Of a stretch of DNA of 64,000 bases, positions 24,621 to 33,374 are shown piece after piece (position 1 is the first letter of the stretch; each line of letters starts with the position of its first letter). The notes under the pieces were generated by a model. It searched no databases and was not told the DNA's origin. It saw nothing but the letters and a program-made list of their open reading frames with translations. Location: the NCBI RefSeq assembly GCF_000745475.1, contig NZ_JQJJ01000008.1:186001-250000 (forward strand). The letters run 5' to 3'. A program made the translations under genes and the position numbers. This DNA comes from Allobosea sp. UNC402CLCol. GTDB lineage: Bacteria > Pseudomonadota > Alphaproteobacteria > Rhizobiales > Beijerinckiaceae.

Positions 24621-24899
24621 TCAGCGATGTCGCCACGCCCGAGTGAGCCTAATCAGCATCAGAGGCGAGACTACAACGGCTGCGAAAGGTGGAAACGCAA
24701 TCAACATCAAACCCCAAAAATGATCGGTGTTGAAGCCTTCTGCCCCCAAACTAACAAATAAAACAAAGAGGCATGCAGCGACTGCTAATGCATGTGGATG
24801 AAACCTGTTTGGCAGAAACCCAGCGATCAACCCCAGAGCGAGCACCGGCCATCCCCATAGATATAGTACGGACAGCCACATCATCCACAGATTGGACAT
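24621..24899 (-). CDS. Small membrane protein (moron-like)
   Basis: The 92-residue protein has three hydrophobic helices (LWMMWLSVLYLWGWPVLALGL, ALAVAACLFVLFVSLGA, FWGLMLIAFPPFAAVVV) and a basic C-terminus (RLTRAWRHR), giving an inner-membrane topology with a positive cytoplasmic tail. Its DNA is less GC-rich than the operon it faces. It is transcribed against the phage-like genes, like the 20853 gene. A perfect 12-bp palindrome lies 57 bases upstream. No family recognised. Confidence 0.55.
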   Translation of the reverse strand: MSNLWMMWLSVLYLWGWPVLALGLIAGFLPNRFHPHALAVAACLFVLFVSLGAEGFNTDHFWGLMLIAFPPFAAVVVSPLMLIRLTRAWRHR

Positions 24900-24955
24900 T
24901 CTATTCTCTGTAACCCTCGAACAAGCCGCCCATGCTACGCGCGCTCGGCTCCGAT

Positions 24956-24967
24956 ACCACTAGTGGT
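24956..24967. promoter_or_regulatory. Perfect 12-bp palindrome ACCACTAGTGGT
   Basis: The palindrome lies between the divergent membrane-protein gene and the 25007 gene, and a related half (AGTACCACT) lies 22 bases further. It is a candidate repressor site. Confidence 0.4.
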
Positions 24968-25006
24968 TTTCGGCGAGCTATCTAGTACCACTCCAACCCC
25001 AAACGA

Positions 25007-25348
25007 ATGACCTCCGTCTCTTCAATCCACCTCACATACCGCAAGACCCCTTCCGCCCCCGGCAGGCCACCTAACTCCCACTTCACGGTCACCGACGCCA
25101 CCGGCAGGGACCTTTGCTCCACCCGCACGCCCCTTCTCTCAGCCGCTCGGGTCCTCCTTCAGGAAGGCCACGACCCCGCCTCGACCATCTTCATGGCTCG
25201 CGAAGGGGAAACCTCTTGGGCTCTGAAGGCCCCGCTCGGGGCCGCCGCGAAACTCACGGTCCGAGAGAACGACGCTTGCGGCCCCATCTTCGTCGCCTAC
25301 GATGCGGAGAAGCTGGCGGAGTTGAAGACCAACCGGCTAGCGGCCTAG
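25007..25348 (+). CDS. Hypothetical phage-like protein
   Basis: The 113-residue protein begins MTSVSSIHLTYRKTPSAPG. It is predicted soluble and mainly beta (HFTVTDATGRDL, STIFMAREGETSWALK, GPIFVAYDAEKL), with a short basic C-terminus. The fold cannot be named from sequence. Codon use and strand fit the phage-like operon between RNase H and the virion-protein genes. Function unknown. Confidence 0.55.
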   Translation: MTSVSSIHLTYRKTPSAPGRPPNSHFTVTDATGRDLCSTRTPLLSAARVLLQEGHDPASTIFMAREGETSWALKAPLGAAAKLTVRENDACGPIFVAYDAEKLAELKTNRLAA

Positions 25349-25511
25349 CCCGACGCCTTGGACAGCGATTTCCCGCTTAGGGCCTCCTGCGTCCAGCCGC
25401 ATCCAGGCTCCGGCCGCTACCCATACCCGTCCCAATACCATCGACCGTCCTAGCGGGCAGTTCTCAGAATGCCGCGCCAACCGACCCAGTCATCAGGAAG
25501 CCCACAGCACC

Positions 25512-25901
25512 ATGACAACTTACAGTCTCCAGCCGCTCCGCCTGTTGCCTTCCGCAGAACTGCGCGGAGCCCCTACCCCGTTCCTCCTCGACTATGCCGG
25601 AGCCGCTCTGTCAGCCATCGAAGCCGAAGACGGCCCCATTGCAAATGCGCGGTCCCTTATCGTCGGCCTCGAACTCCACCTTCGGTCGCTTAGTAAGCCC
25701 ATGCCGGATGCTGATTTGGCTGACCTGTTGGCCCGCATCGTCAAATCGCGAGACGCCATCAGCAACACCATCGCGAGGCATGGTTCCGCGCCAGCCGAGG
25801 ACGACAGGACTCGGATGCTCTGCGCCCTTGATGCTCTTGCAGAGTTGGCGGGACGCGGCGTGCTCGGCTCGCTCGATACCGACCCGTCTATTGCTCAGTG
25901 A
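25512..25901 (+). CDS. Hypothetical helical phage-like protein
   Basis: The 129-residue protein is rich in Ala, Leu and Arg with several amphipathic helices (FLLDYAGAALSAIEAEDG, ADLADLLARIVKSRDAISNTIARHG, LCALDALAELAGRGVLG). It ends in GSLDTDPSIAQ. Its stop lies inside a small GCTCA/TGAGC inverted repeat. It directly precedes the ejection-protein genes, where T7-like phages carry tail or internal-protein genes; its role is unknown. Confidence 0.55.
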   Translation: MTTYSLQPLRLLPSAELRGAPTPFLLDYAGAALSAIEAEDGPIANARSLIVGLELHLRSLSKPMPDADLADLLARIVKSRDAISNTIARHGSAPAEDDRTRMLCALDALAELAGRGVLGSLDTDPSIAQ

Positions 25902-25934
25902 TTGAGCGTCCACCACTCAAATCGAAAGAACCCC

Positions 25935-26714
25935 ATGTGTGACTTAATGGGAGGTCTCACGCTCGCTATGGGCGTTGGCTCCTCCCTCGCCAACTTCGGC
26001 TCACAGAAGCTCGCAGCCGAGAAGCAGAACGCCTACAACCTCCAGCGCCAAGCTATCGAGGAGAAGTACCGTGTCGATATGTATAAGTACGGCACGGAAA
26101 TCTACAATCAGGACATCAAGTTCGGTGGCCAAGTCCTCGACTACCAGAAGAACGAGTTCGACCGCCAAGGGCGGATGATCGAGAAAGCCCGTGACGGGCT
26201 GGAGACCAACTACGTCCGGAAGGTCGGGCAGCTCCTCCAGCGGCAGGTCGAAGAGGAGATGGCTCTCGCCTTCCAAGACGACTCTGTCGCCCGGCAGGGC
26301 CGTGACGCTAAGGCGACCGCGCTTGTTGACGCTGGTAAGCGCGGCGTTGAGGGGGCCTCCGTTGATGCGGTCCTCGACAACATCGCGCGGCAGCAGGGCG
26401 AAGCGGCTTCGATCATCGACCTCAGCCGTCAGGCCGGGCGCCAGCAGTCAATGTGGGATGCCCTCGGGTTGAAGGCCGAGAACGACGAGCGGCTCTATAG
26501 CCTACAAGTCCAGACCTACAATCCGTCCGCTCCCATTCAGGCCCCGGCTCCGGCTGGCGCAGTCGCTCCCGCCCAGCGGGTCTCGGGTCCGTCCACGGGC
26601 TCGCTCCTCCTGAACATCGGCTCCAACATCCTCGACGCGGGTAAGACCGCCATCAACAACAAGACGCTCGACGCCTCAAAGCTGAGCTTCGGCCACATCT
26701 TCAAGATCACCTAA
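25935..26714 (+). CDS. Podovirus internal virion protein, gp14-like
   Basis: The 259-residue protein begins MCDLMGGLTLAMGVGSSLANFGS, an N-terminal hydrophobic Gly/Ala segment that suits membrane insertion. A long Gln/Lys/Glu-rich coiled coil follows (about 30-200). It then ends with a Pro/Ala-rich linker and a second hydrophobic segment (TGSLLLNIGSNILDAGKTA). This architecture and its size match T7 gp14-type internal proteins, which leave the capsid first and line the outer-membrane part of the ejection channel. Its TAA overlaps the ATG of the gp16-like gene, as expected for a phage ejection operon. Family call by architecture and residue pattern. Confidence 0.65.
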   Translation: MCDLMGGLTLAMGVGSSLANFGSQKLAAEKQNAYNLQRQAIEEKYRVDMYKYGTEIYNQDIKFGGQVLDYQKNEFDRQGRMIEKARDGLETNYVRKVGQLLQRQVEEEMALAFQDDSVARQGRDAKATALVDAGKRGVEGASVDAVLDNIARQQGEAASIIDLSRQAGRQQSMWDALGLKAENDERLYSLQVQTYNPSAPIQAPAPAGAVAPAQRVSGPSTGSLLLNIGSNILDAGKTAINNKTLDASKLSFGHIFKIT

Positions 26715-29700
26715 TGGCAGAAACCACCACACCCCAGCGTATCGCGCCGGGCGAAGACGCATTACTTGACGAGCTGGACGCTCTTGAAGCCTCCGGTCAG
26801 TCGCTCATCAAACCGGGCGAGAACGCACTCCTGGACGAGATCGAGACCCTTGAAGCGGGCGGCGAGTCGTTCACTACAGCTCCCCCGCAGGAAACTCCCT
26901 CGACCCTCGGCAAGATCGCCAAGGACATCGGCAAGGGCATCACCGAAATCCCCGGACAGGTTAACCGTGGCGTCGCCTCGGCGATCAACGAAACCTCCGG
27001 GGCCATGTACGGGCTGGTCACTCAGCCGGCCGTCCAGTGGGTCCATAACAACCTCTTCGATATGTCGGGCATCGCGCCCGGCATTGTCGCGGGGACTGCG
27101 AACCCGCTGGCTATCCCGCTGGATACCGCAGCGACCCCGAAGGCGGAGTCGGTCACCGGCAGCCTCGTCAAGGAAGTCACGCAGTTCGCGACGGCCTATT
27201 ACGCAGGCGGACGACTCCTGAAGGCTGCCGGCATGGTCGCGGCCCCGACAGTCGGCGGCGCGGTCGCCCAGGGCGCAGGCCGTGGCGCCTTGGTCGATAT
27301 GCTCTCCTTCGATCCCTACGAGGAGCGCCTGTCGAACATGATCGAGACGCACACCTCCATCCGCGAGCCGGTCACGCAGTTCCTCGCCGCCCGGCCTGAC
27401 GACAGCCAGGCACTCGGCCGCTTGAAGAATGCGGTCGAAGGTCTCGGCATCGGCATGGCGGCAGAGGGCTTCATCCACGCCATCAAGGGCCTGAAGGCAA
27501 TCCGTGCGGGAAACCGCGAGGAAGCCCTGAAGGCTTTCGACGACATGGAGAAGTCGGGCTTCAAGCCTGACGAGCCGGACCTCACGAAGGACCGCGCTCC
27601 AGACCCGCAGGAGGCCCCTGCAAAGCCCGTCAACGACAACAAGGCCGACCCTAACGCCAACCCGGAGGCTCCCGCCAAGGAGGCCCCCAAGGACTCCGCA
27701 GAGGCATCCGCGAAGGTCACCGAGGAGACCGGCCCGAAGCCGTCGAATGACAACGCTGTAGCCCCCGAAGCTCCCATCAAGGTTGACGAGAAGGCCCTGC
27801 GGGAGAGCGTCGAGATGACGATCACCGAGCAGGCATACGGCCAAGGCCGGAACCTCTCGGGCATCCGCACGGACCTGATCGAGAACGGCGACGACCTCAA
27901 CGCCATCATGTCGTCCACTCAGCGCATGTACGCGGAGGAGATTGCCAAGCAGCGCGGCGGGGCCGAGGTCCTCACCAACGAGATGCTGAAGGCTCAGGCG
28001 GACACCCTCGCGGACATCGTCGGGACCAACTCCACGGCCCTGATGCAGCAGATCGGGAAGACGGCGGGCGACCTCCAGAACCTTCCGGCTGCCATGCTGA
28101 TGTACCGCGACGTGCTCACCACGGCCTATACGAAGCTCGTGGACATCGCGAAGATCTACCACGATCCGCTAGGCGGCACGGGTCCCTTCAAGACCCGGCA
28201 GGAAGTCACCGAGGCGTTCATCAAGAACTATGAGATCGCCGCGAACATCCAAGCCTACTACCGGGGCCAGCAGACGCAGATCGCGCGTTCCTTGAATGCG
28301 ATGAAGATCACCGCGAAGAACCGTAAGGGGGCCTTGACGGACCTCGATATGGAGAGCGTGCGGGGCGCTGGCGAAGATCGTCTCCGGGCCATGGCTGGCG
28401 ACATCGCCGCTGCCGGGCATCAGGCGGACGGAACGCTCAACGCCAAGGCCGTCTCCAAGGTCATCCGTGGAGGGTTCGCTGAGAACCTCGTCAACGCGGT
28501 CATCTCCTTCCGCACCAACGGCATGCTCTCGGGCCTGACGACGCAGTCGACCAACGTCGTCTCCTCCGTTCTTACGGCAGCCCTGCGCCCGGCCGAGAAG
28601 TTCCTTGCCGGAGCTTCCCGATATTCCACGGCGGAGGGACGGGCTCAGATGGTCGAAGCCGGTCTCCAGTACGGAGCCATGGTCGCGTCCGTGAAGGATG
28701 GGATCAGCATGGCGGCGAAGGCATTCCGCCTCAACGCTCCGCAGCTCGACCCCGGCCGGGCTCGCATCGAGAACGTCTCCTACAAGCGGCCCCCGTCCGA
28801 AGCCTTCAACATCCAGAACTCCGCCGTGGCTACCGTAGCGGACGCTGTCGGGACCCTCGTGAACCTTCCAGGGCGCATGATGCTGTCCGGAGACGAGTTC
28901 GTGAAGCAGCTTGTCTACCGCAGCGAGGTTCGCTCCGCCGCCTACCGGGAGGCCCTGCAAGAGGGCTCGTGGAAGTCCGGCGACTTCACCAACTTCGGAC
29001 AGATCGTTTCCAAGCGTCTCGACGAAAGCGTGGATGATGTTGGCCGGGCGATGAACCCGGACGCTCTGGAGGTCGCCCGTGAGAGCACCTTCACGAAGGA
29101 CCTGAAGGCCGCAACGTGGTTCGGCAAGCCGACCATCGGCGAGGACCTTCAGCGGTTCGCGGGCAACCACCCGTCGATGCGTGTGGTCATGCCGTTCATT
29201 CGAACCCCGACGAACATCCTCCGGTTTGGATGGGACCGTACCCCGTTCCTGAACTTGGGCCGGAAGGAATACTACGACGCGATCATGGGAGCCCGTGGCG
29301 TGCAGGCACAAGCCGACGCGAAGGCTAAGTTCGCGATGGGCTCGATGCTTTGGGGCGGCGCCGTTGCGCTGGCAACTGACGGCTCCCTCACCGGGGCCGG
29401 GCCGCAGGACCCGAAGCAGCGGAAGCTCCTAGAGGCCACCGGCTGGCGCCCGTACTCCATCCGCTACAAGAAGGAAGACGGCTCCACCGGATACTTCAGC
29501 TTCGCCCGGCTGGACCCCTTCGCGGGGTTCCTTGGGATGGCTGCGGACTACACGGAGCTGGCTGGCGGGATGGACGACGAGACCATGTGGGAGACGGCCG
29601 GCAAGGGCCTGATCGCCACGGTCAAGCAGCTCGTGTCCAAGAGTTATCTTCAGGGTCTCACGGAGTTCCTTGATGCTCTGAACAATCCGGATAGGAACAC

Positions 29701-30394
29701 CGAGAAGCTCGCGAAGAGTCTTGCGGCTTCCTTCGCGCCGAACCTCATTGCGAAGATGGGTGATGATCCGTACCAGCGCGAAGCGCGGACAGCGATGGAA
29801 GCGGTTCGCCGCAAAATCCCCGGCTACTCTCAGGAACTTGACCCCGTCCGCAATATCCTTGGTGAGCCTGTCACCCCTCCCCCAACCATCGGGCCGGCTT
29901 GGCTGTCACCGATTGTTGCAGGGGTGCATACGGGCAAGGAACAGCCGACCACGAAGGAGTGGAAGGCGAGCCCTCGGGAGGATGTGAAGGACGAAATGGC
30001 CCGATTGGCACTGATCGGCAACAAGGGCTTCTCCCCTCCGCCGACCACCCAAGACGGCGTTGACCTCCTCGACTATCGCAGCCCGGTCACCGGCAAGACC
30101 GCCTATGACCGCTGGCTGGAGCTGACGGGCGAGGTGAAGATGGCCGGTCAGAACATCCACGAGATGCTTGCTTCAGAGATCGCTAGCCGGCCCTATCAGG
30201 CCATGATGACGGACGGCAGCGAGGAGCAGGACGAGGAAGGCTCCCGTATCGGGCACATCAAGGTCATCCTCGGCGGGTTCCGCATGATGGCGATGGAGCA
30301 GTTGAAGAAGGAGATGCCGGACCTTGCTCAGGAACTCCTGAAGGGCCAAATCGCGAGGGCTCGGGCGCTCGTGCAGCAGCCCAAGCAAAACTGA
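26714..30394 (+). CDS. Large podovirus internal virion (ejection) protein, gp16-like
   Basis: The 1226-residue protein is the island's largest. It opens with two tandem repeats of an APGEDALLDELDALEASG / KPGENALLDEIETLEAGG unit (residues 11-48). An amphipathic segment follows (about 60-200), then an Ala/Pro/Lys linker (about 285-360), a long helical body and a C-terminal region with YRSPVTGKTAYDRWLELTG. No lytic transglycosylase motif is evident, unlike T7 gp16. Size, helical composition and position behind the gp14-like gene support an ejection-channel role. It could alternatively be a large structural or conjugation-like protein. The stop codon lies inside the TGAAGTTACTTCA motif. Confidence 0.6.
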   Translation: MAETTTPQRIAPGEDALLDELDALEASGQSLIKPGENALLDEIETLEAGGESFTTAPPQETPSTLGKIAKDIGKGITEIPGQVNRGVASAINETSGAMYGLVTQPAVQWVHNNLFDMSGIAPGIVAGTANPLAIPLDTAATPKAESVTGSLVKEVTQFATAYYAGGRLLKAAGMVAAPTVGGAVAQGAGRGALVDMLSFDPYEERLSNMIETHTSIREPVTQFLAARPDDSQALGRLKNAVEGLGIGMAAEGFIHAIKGLKAIRAGNREEALKAFDDMEKSGFKPDEPDLTKDRAPDPQEAPAKPVNDNKADPNANPEAPAKEAPKDSAEASAKVTEETGPKPSNDNAVAPEAPIKVDEKALRESVEMTITEQAYGQGRNLSGIRTDLIENGDDLNAIMSSTQRMYAEEIAKQRGGAEVLTNEMLKAQADTLADIVGTNSTALMQQIGKTAGDLQNLPAAMLMYRDVLTTAYTKLVDIAKIYHDPLGGTGPFKTRQEVTEAFIKNYEIAANIQAYYRGQQTQIARSLNAMKITAKNRKGALTDLDMESVRGAGEDRLRAMAGDIAAAGHQADGTLNAKAVSKVIRGGFAENLVNAVISFRTNGMLSGLTTQSTNVVSSVLTAALRPAEKFLAGASRYSTAEGRAQMVEAGLQYGAMVASVKDGISMAAKAFRLNAPQLDPGRARIENVSYKRPPSEAFNIQNSAVATVADAVGTLVNLPGRMMLSGDEFVKQLVYRSEVRSAAYREALQEGSWKSGDFTNFGQIVSKRLDESVDDVGRAMNPDALEVARESTFTKDLKAATWFGKPTIGEDLQRFAGNHPSMRVVMPFIRTPTNILRFGWDRTPFLNLGRKEYYDAIMGARGVQAQADAKAKFAMGSMLWGGAVALATDGSLTGAGPQDPKQRKLLEATGWRPYSIRYKKEDGSTGYFSFARLDPFAGFLGMAADYTELAGGMDDETMWETAGKGLIATVKQLVSKSYLQGLTEFLDALNNPDRNTEKLAKSLAASFAPNLIAKMGDDPYQREARTAMEAVRRKIPGYSQELDPVRNILGEPVTPPPTIGPAWLSPIVAGVHTGKEQPTTKEWKASPREDVKDEMARLALIGNKGFSPPPTTQDGVDLLDYRSPVTGKTAYDRWLELTGEVKMAGQNIHEMLASEIASRPYQAMMTDGSEEQDEEGSRIGHIKVILGGFRMMAMEQLKKEMPDLAQELLKGQIARARALVQQPKQN

Positions 30395-30452
30395 AGTTAC
30401 TTCACAACTGGCTAAACGGCCCCCTTCGGAACATCTCCGGGCGGGGCTTTTT
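30392..30452 (+). terminator. TGAAGTTACTTCA motif and terminator closing the ejection operon
   Basis: The palindrome TGAAGTTACTTCA overlaps the stop codon of the gp16-like gene. A GGCCCC...GGGGC hairpin with TTTTT follows 15 bases later. Confidence 0.7.
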
Positions 30453-30531
30453 GCCGGAAAGTCGATCTATCGCTCGAGATTTCCATGCGTAAAGCTCGAC
30501 AACTTATCAGTTCGATTCGAAAGAGCCCGCT

Positions 30532-32127
30532 GTGCGCATATCTAGCTTGAAGCTGACCAAATTCCGTCGGTTCGCCGACTTAGAGGTCAGAGATATCCCC
30601 GCAAGCACCAAGCTGATTGTACTAGCCGGGCCGAACGGATCAGGGAAATCCTCGCTTTTCGACGCTCTACTGATTCGATACCGCGTCGAGTCGCAATATG
30701 GATGGAACAACGATAGCAGATACTACATCAGATCAGATGATCAGAATTTAGAATTTATCAATAGAGTAAAAATCATTACACATGAAGGCGCGGCATTAAC
30801 AAGAGGATCGATATATATCAGAAGCGCCTACAGACATGATCCCGATTTTATGATGGACTCCTTGACTAGACAGGGAGAAATACTAGATCAAATCAGCCTA
30901 CAACGCCTTATTGATCAAGACCCTACTGTGCGCACCAACTATGTCAGACTGGCCTCCCAAGCGATGGTTGACGTATTCATCAATGAGGCAGAATCCACCA
31001 CGATGGGCCAATTCCGAGAGAAGCTCATCGGCGAGGTTCGAGAGCCCTTGCGCCGCCTTTTTCCTGATCTCACATTCGTTGGTGTAGGTAATCCGCTCGC
31101 TCAAGGTACTTTTCAGTTCGATAAGGGCTCATCCAAAGGCTTCGATTACAAGAATCTGTCAGGCGGCGAAAAAGCGGCTTTTGATCTCATCTTGGACCTT
31201 GTGGTTAAACGAAAGAGCTATCCAGACGCCGTATATTGCATTGATGAGCCCGAGACACACATGAATACGAGAATACAGGGGGCCTTGCTAGGCGAGCTCG
31301 TTGACCTCCTACCGGGCCAATCCCAGCTCTGGATTGCTTCACATTCCATCGGAATGATGCGCAAGGCGCGTGAGCTGTATGACAACGACCCGTCGTCAGT
31401 CGCCTTTCTGGATTTCAGTGGGCTCGACTTCGACCAACCTACGGTTATCACACCGTCCAAGCCCACCCGCGCTTTTTGGGAAGGTTTAATGAATGTCGCA
31501 CTGGATGATCTTGCAACGCTGATTGCGCCGCGTGAAGTGATTATCTGCGAAGGTAGCCCGGTTGGGCCTGTGGCCGGAAAGAACGCCGAGCACGACGCAC
31601 GCATCTACTCTACGATATTTGCTGACGATTTTCCGGACGCAACCTTTATCTCGGCAGGAAGCGCAAGTCAGGTTTCTGGCGACTTCCTCGGCCTTGCCAC
31701 TGCATTGCCGAAGGTGGCGTCGGGCATGAGGGTCAGGCGACTAATCGACCGAGACGACCACGCCCCATCTGATGTTGCGGTCTATCGGAAAGAAGGCATC
31801 ACCGTACTAGGGCGCCGCCATCTTGAAGCCTACGTTTTTGATGACGAGGTGTTGACGGCCCTGTGCAACTCGGTGGGCAAAACAGGAGACACACCCGCCG
31901 TTCTCGCTGCGAAGCAAAAAGCTATCGCGGACAGCGTCGGTCGGGGAAATCCGCCGGACGATATCAAATCGGCCGCCGGAACCATTTACACCGAGACAAA
32001 ACGCATTCTGTCTTTGACGCAGGCGGGGAATGACAAAGGTTCATTCGCACGGAACACGCTAGCGCCTCTCATAAGACCCGGCTTGGCCGTATACGCCGCG
32101 CTAAAGCACGACATTTTCGTCCCCTGA
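30532..32127 (+). CDS. AAA ATPase with C-terminal TOPRIM/DUF4435-like domain (OLD-like)
   Basis: The 531-residue protein begins at GTG (VRISSLKLTKFRRFADLEV). Walker A GPNGSGKSS is at about 34-42, the ABC-type signature LSGGEKAA at about 209-216, Walker B VYCIDEPETH at about 237-246, and the H-loop IASHSIG at about 270. After residue 325, REVIICEGSPVG and LIDRDDHAPSD give the Glu and Asp-x-Asp of a TOPRIM-like nuclease, followed by a DUF4435-like RRHLEAYVFDD. This fits OLD-family and related defence ATPase-nucleases. Its 5' half is AT-rich compared with flanking genes, so it appears to be a recent insertion. Defence role inferred. Confidence 0.75.
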   Translation: MRISSLKLTKFRRFADLEVRDIPASTKLIVLAGPNGSGKSSLFDALLIRYRVESQYGWNNDSRYYIRSDDQNLEFINRVKIITHEGAALTRGSIYIRSAYRHDPDFMMDSLTRQGEILDQISLQRLIDQDPTVRTNYVRLASQAMVDVFINEAESTTMGQFREKLIGEVREPLRRLFPDLTFVGVGNPLAQGTFQFDKGSSKGFDYKNLSGGEKAAFDLILDLVVKRKSYPDAVYCIDEPETHMNTRIQGALLGELVDLLPGQSQLWIASHSIGMMRKARELYDNDPSSVAFLDFSGLDFDQPTVITPSKPTRAFWEGLMNVALDDLATLIAPREVIICEGSPVGPVAGKNAEHDARIYSTIFADDFPDATFISAGSASQVSGDFLGLATALPKVASGMRVRRLIDRDDHAPSDVAVYRKEGITVLGRRHLEAYVFDDEVLTALCNSVGKTGDTPAVLAAKQKAIADSVGRGNPPDDIKSAAGTIYTETKRILSLTQAGNDKGSFARNTLAPLIRPGLAVYAALKHDIFVP

Positions 32128-32248
32128 ATGCGAACTTAGCGAGGAAAACCCGGAGGTCCGCGAGGCGATCATCAAGGACCGGATCAGGGCGCACCGGGCC
32201 ATGGCGCCAATGGCCGCTCGCGGCCTAGGGGGTGGCGGCGACGAATAG
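32128..32248 (+). pseudogene. Truncated 3' remnant of a phage gene
   Basis: A frame open from the end of the ATPase gene reads ENPEVREAIIKDRIRAHR and then MAPMAARGLGGGGDE before TAG. It has the high-GC codon use of the phage operon, no start codon of its own, and is followed by the motif/terminator block. It looks like the C-terminal tail of a late phage gene whose body was replaced by the ATPase cargo. The gene identity is not recoverable from 35 residues. Confidence 0.5.
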
Positions 32249-32301
32249 TGAAGTGACTTCATGTTTCGAGCCCCGGAGGGTGAAAGCTCTCCGGGGACTT
32301 T
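32249..32301 (+). terminator. TGAAGTGACTTCA motif and terminator
   Basis: The palindrome begins 1 base after the TAG of the gene remnant. It is followed by an 8-bp CCCCGGAG/CTCCGGGG hairpin (32271-32296) and ACTTT. Confidence 0.7.
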
Positions 32302-32354
32302 ACATCAGGCTGTGGATACAGCGATCCAAAACCTCTGCGCATTCCAGATGTCTG

Positions 32355-32361
32355 TATAAAT
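32355..32361 (+). promoter_or_regulatory. Candidate -10 element of the 32384 gene
   Basis: TATAAAT lies 23 bases before the ATG in a locally AT-rich stretch, consistent with a host sigma-70 promoter. A clear -35 was not identified. Confidence 0.3.
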
Positions 32362-32383
32362 AAGTCGAACTCAGCTCTCGGAC

Positions 32384-33355
32384 ATGGAGCCCGGCATGGA
32401 ACCATGCGGGATTGACCTAAAATCGTATCTGGCTGATCCGCGCACGAACGCTGAAGCGCAACGTAAAATCTATCAGGCAAATCCCTATCTCGCCAACATC
32501 TCACAGGATTTACTTAACCAGAGATACCGCGAGCTTCGTAGGAATATAAGCACGCTTGTCGGACCTGAGCGTGACAATGGGCCGGTGGAGTCTGTTCTAA
32601 GCTCTTGGTATTGGCTTCGGAAGCTGGTGCATACAGAAGAAGAGTATTCAAGACGCCAAGTGCCTGCTCCTCCCTTTACGCTGCCGTTTGACGCGCATCT
32701 CTTGCAGATCAAGCCGCCCGTCAGCCCGCCTTTTCCCAACAAATGCAACTTCCTTGTGCGCTACGGGAAAGCGTCGTGGCTGAACGACATGCTCCAAAGT
32801 GGACGGGTTAGGGTGAAACCGGCAGCACAGTATGCCGACGACGGCATGAACGATGCTCGCCGCGATGACGAAATCAACTATCACTGGTTTCAGAACGCCA
32901 ACCGTGTTCGAGTTTCAACACCGGATGGCAGGAGACTGTACCCGGTAGGAGATGTGAGGCACACATCATCATTGTCGGGAGGGTACTATACATTATGCAC
33001 ATCATCTGAGTGCGATCTTACGCTATTCCCAGCATTTGACGCCGACGCCTGCCTAATCATCCACGATGTCGAAACCTTTTCAAAACGCCTAGAGGCAGCG
33101 TTTGCGCCTTTTATTCAGAGCCTATTGTTTGTTCACGTTCCGGTCGAATACAGCGACCCTTACGAGTGGGGACCTAAGAGCGTCCATCTCCCCGGAGTAA
33201 CAAAGCACTTTCGATACGCTTATCAAAAGGAGTATCGGTTTCTTTGGCTACCCCGCATATCCGCCCCCCCCCTAGTTGAAGTAGAGGCGTTTGTCGGGAG
33301 CATGTCAGGCATCGCTCGCCTCTACAGTTTCGAGGAACTCTCTATACGCCGTTAA
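32384..33355 (+). CDS. Cargo protein with DUF2971-like features
   Basis: The 323-residue protein starts MEPGMEPCGIDLKSYL. Residues 20-110 are helical. From about 120 the sequence reads FLVRYGKASWLNDMLQSGRVRVKPAAQYADDGMNDARRDDEI, then a YYTLCTSSECD segment and FRYAYQKEYRFLWLP near the end. That order (Y-x-x-I/L-x-x-G, a FND-like D-x-xND, S/T-rich strand, KEYRF) recalls DUF2971 proteins, often found in defence and accessory loci. GC content is lower than in the phage-like operon and it has its own promoter-like region. Function unknown. Confidence 0.55.
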   Translation: MEPGMEPCGIDLKSYLADPRTNAEAQRKIYQANPYLANISQDLLNQRYRELRRNISTLVGPERDNGPVESVLSSWYWLRKLVHTEEEYSRRQVPAPPFTLPFDAHLLQIKPPVSPPFPNKCNFLVRYGKASWLNDMLQSGRVRVKPAAQYADDGMNDARRDDEINYHWFQNANRVRVSTPDGRRLYPVGDVRHTSSLSGGYYTLCTSSECDLTLFPAFDADACLIIHDVETFSKRLEAAFAPFIQSLLFVHVPVEYSDPYEWGPKSVHLPGVTKHFRYAYQKEYRFLWLPRISAPPLVEVEAFVGSMSGIARLYSFEELSIRR

Positions 33356-33374
33356 CCGCTTCTGCCTGACGCCT

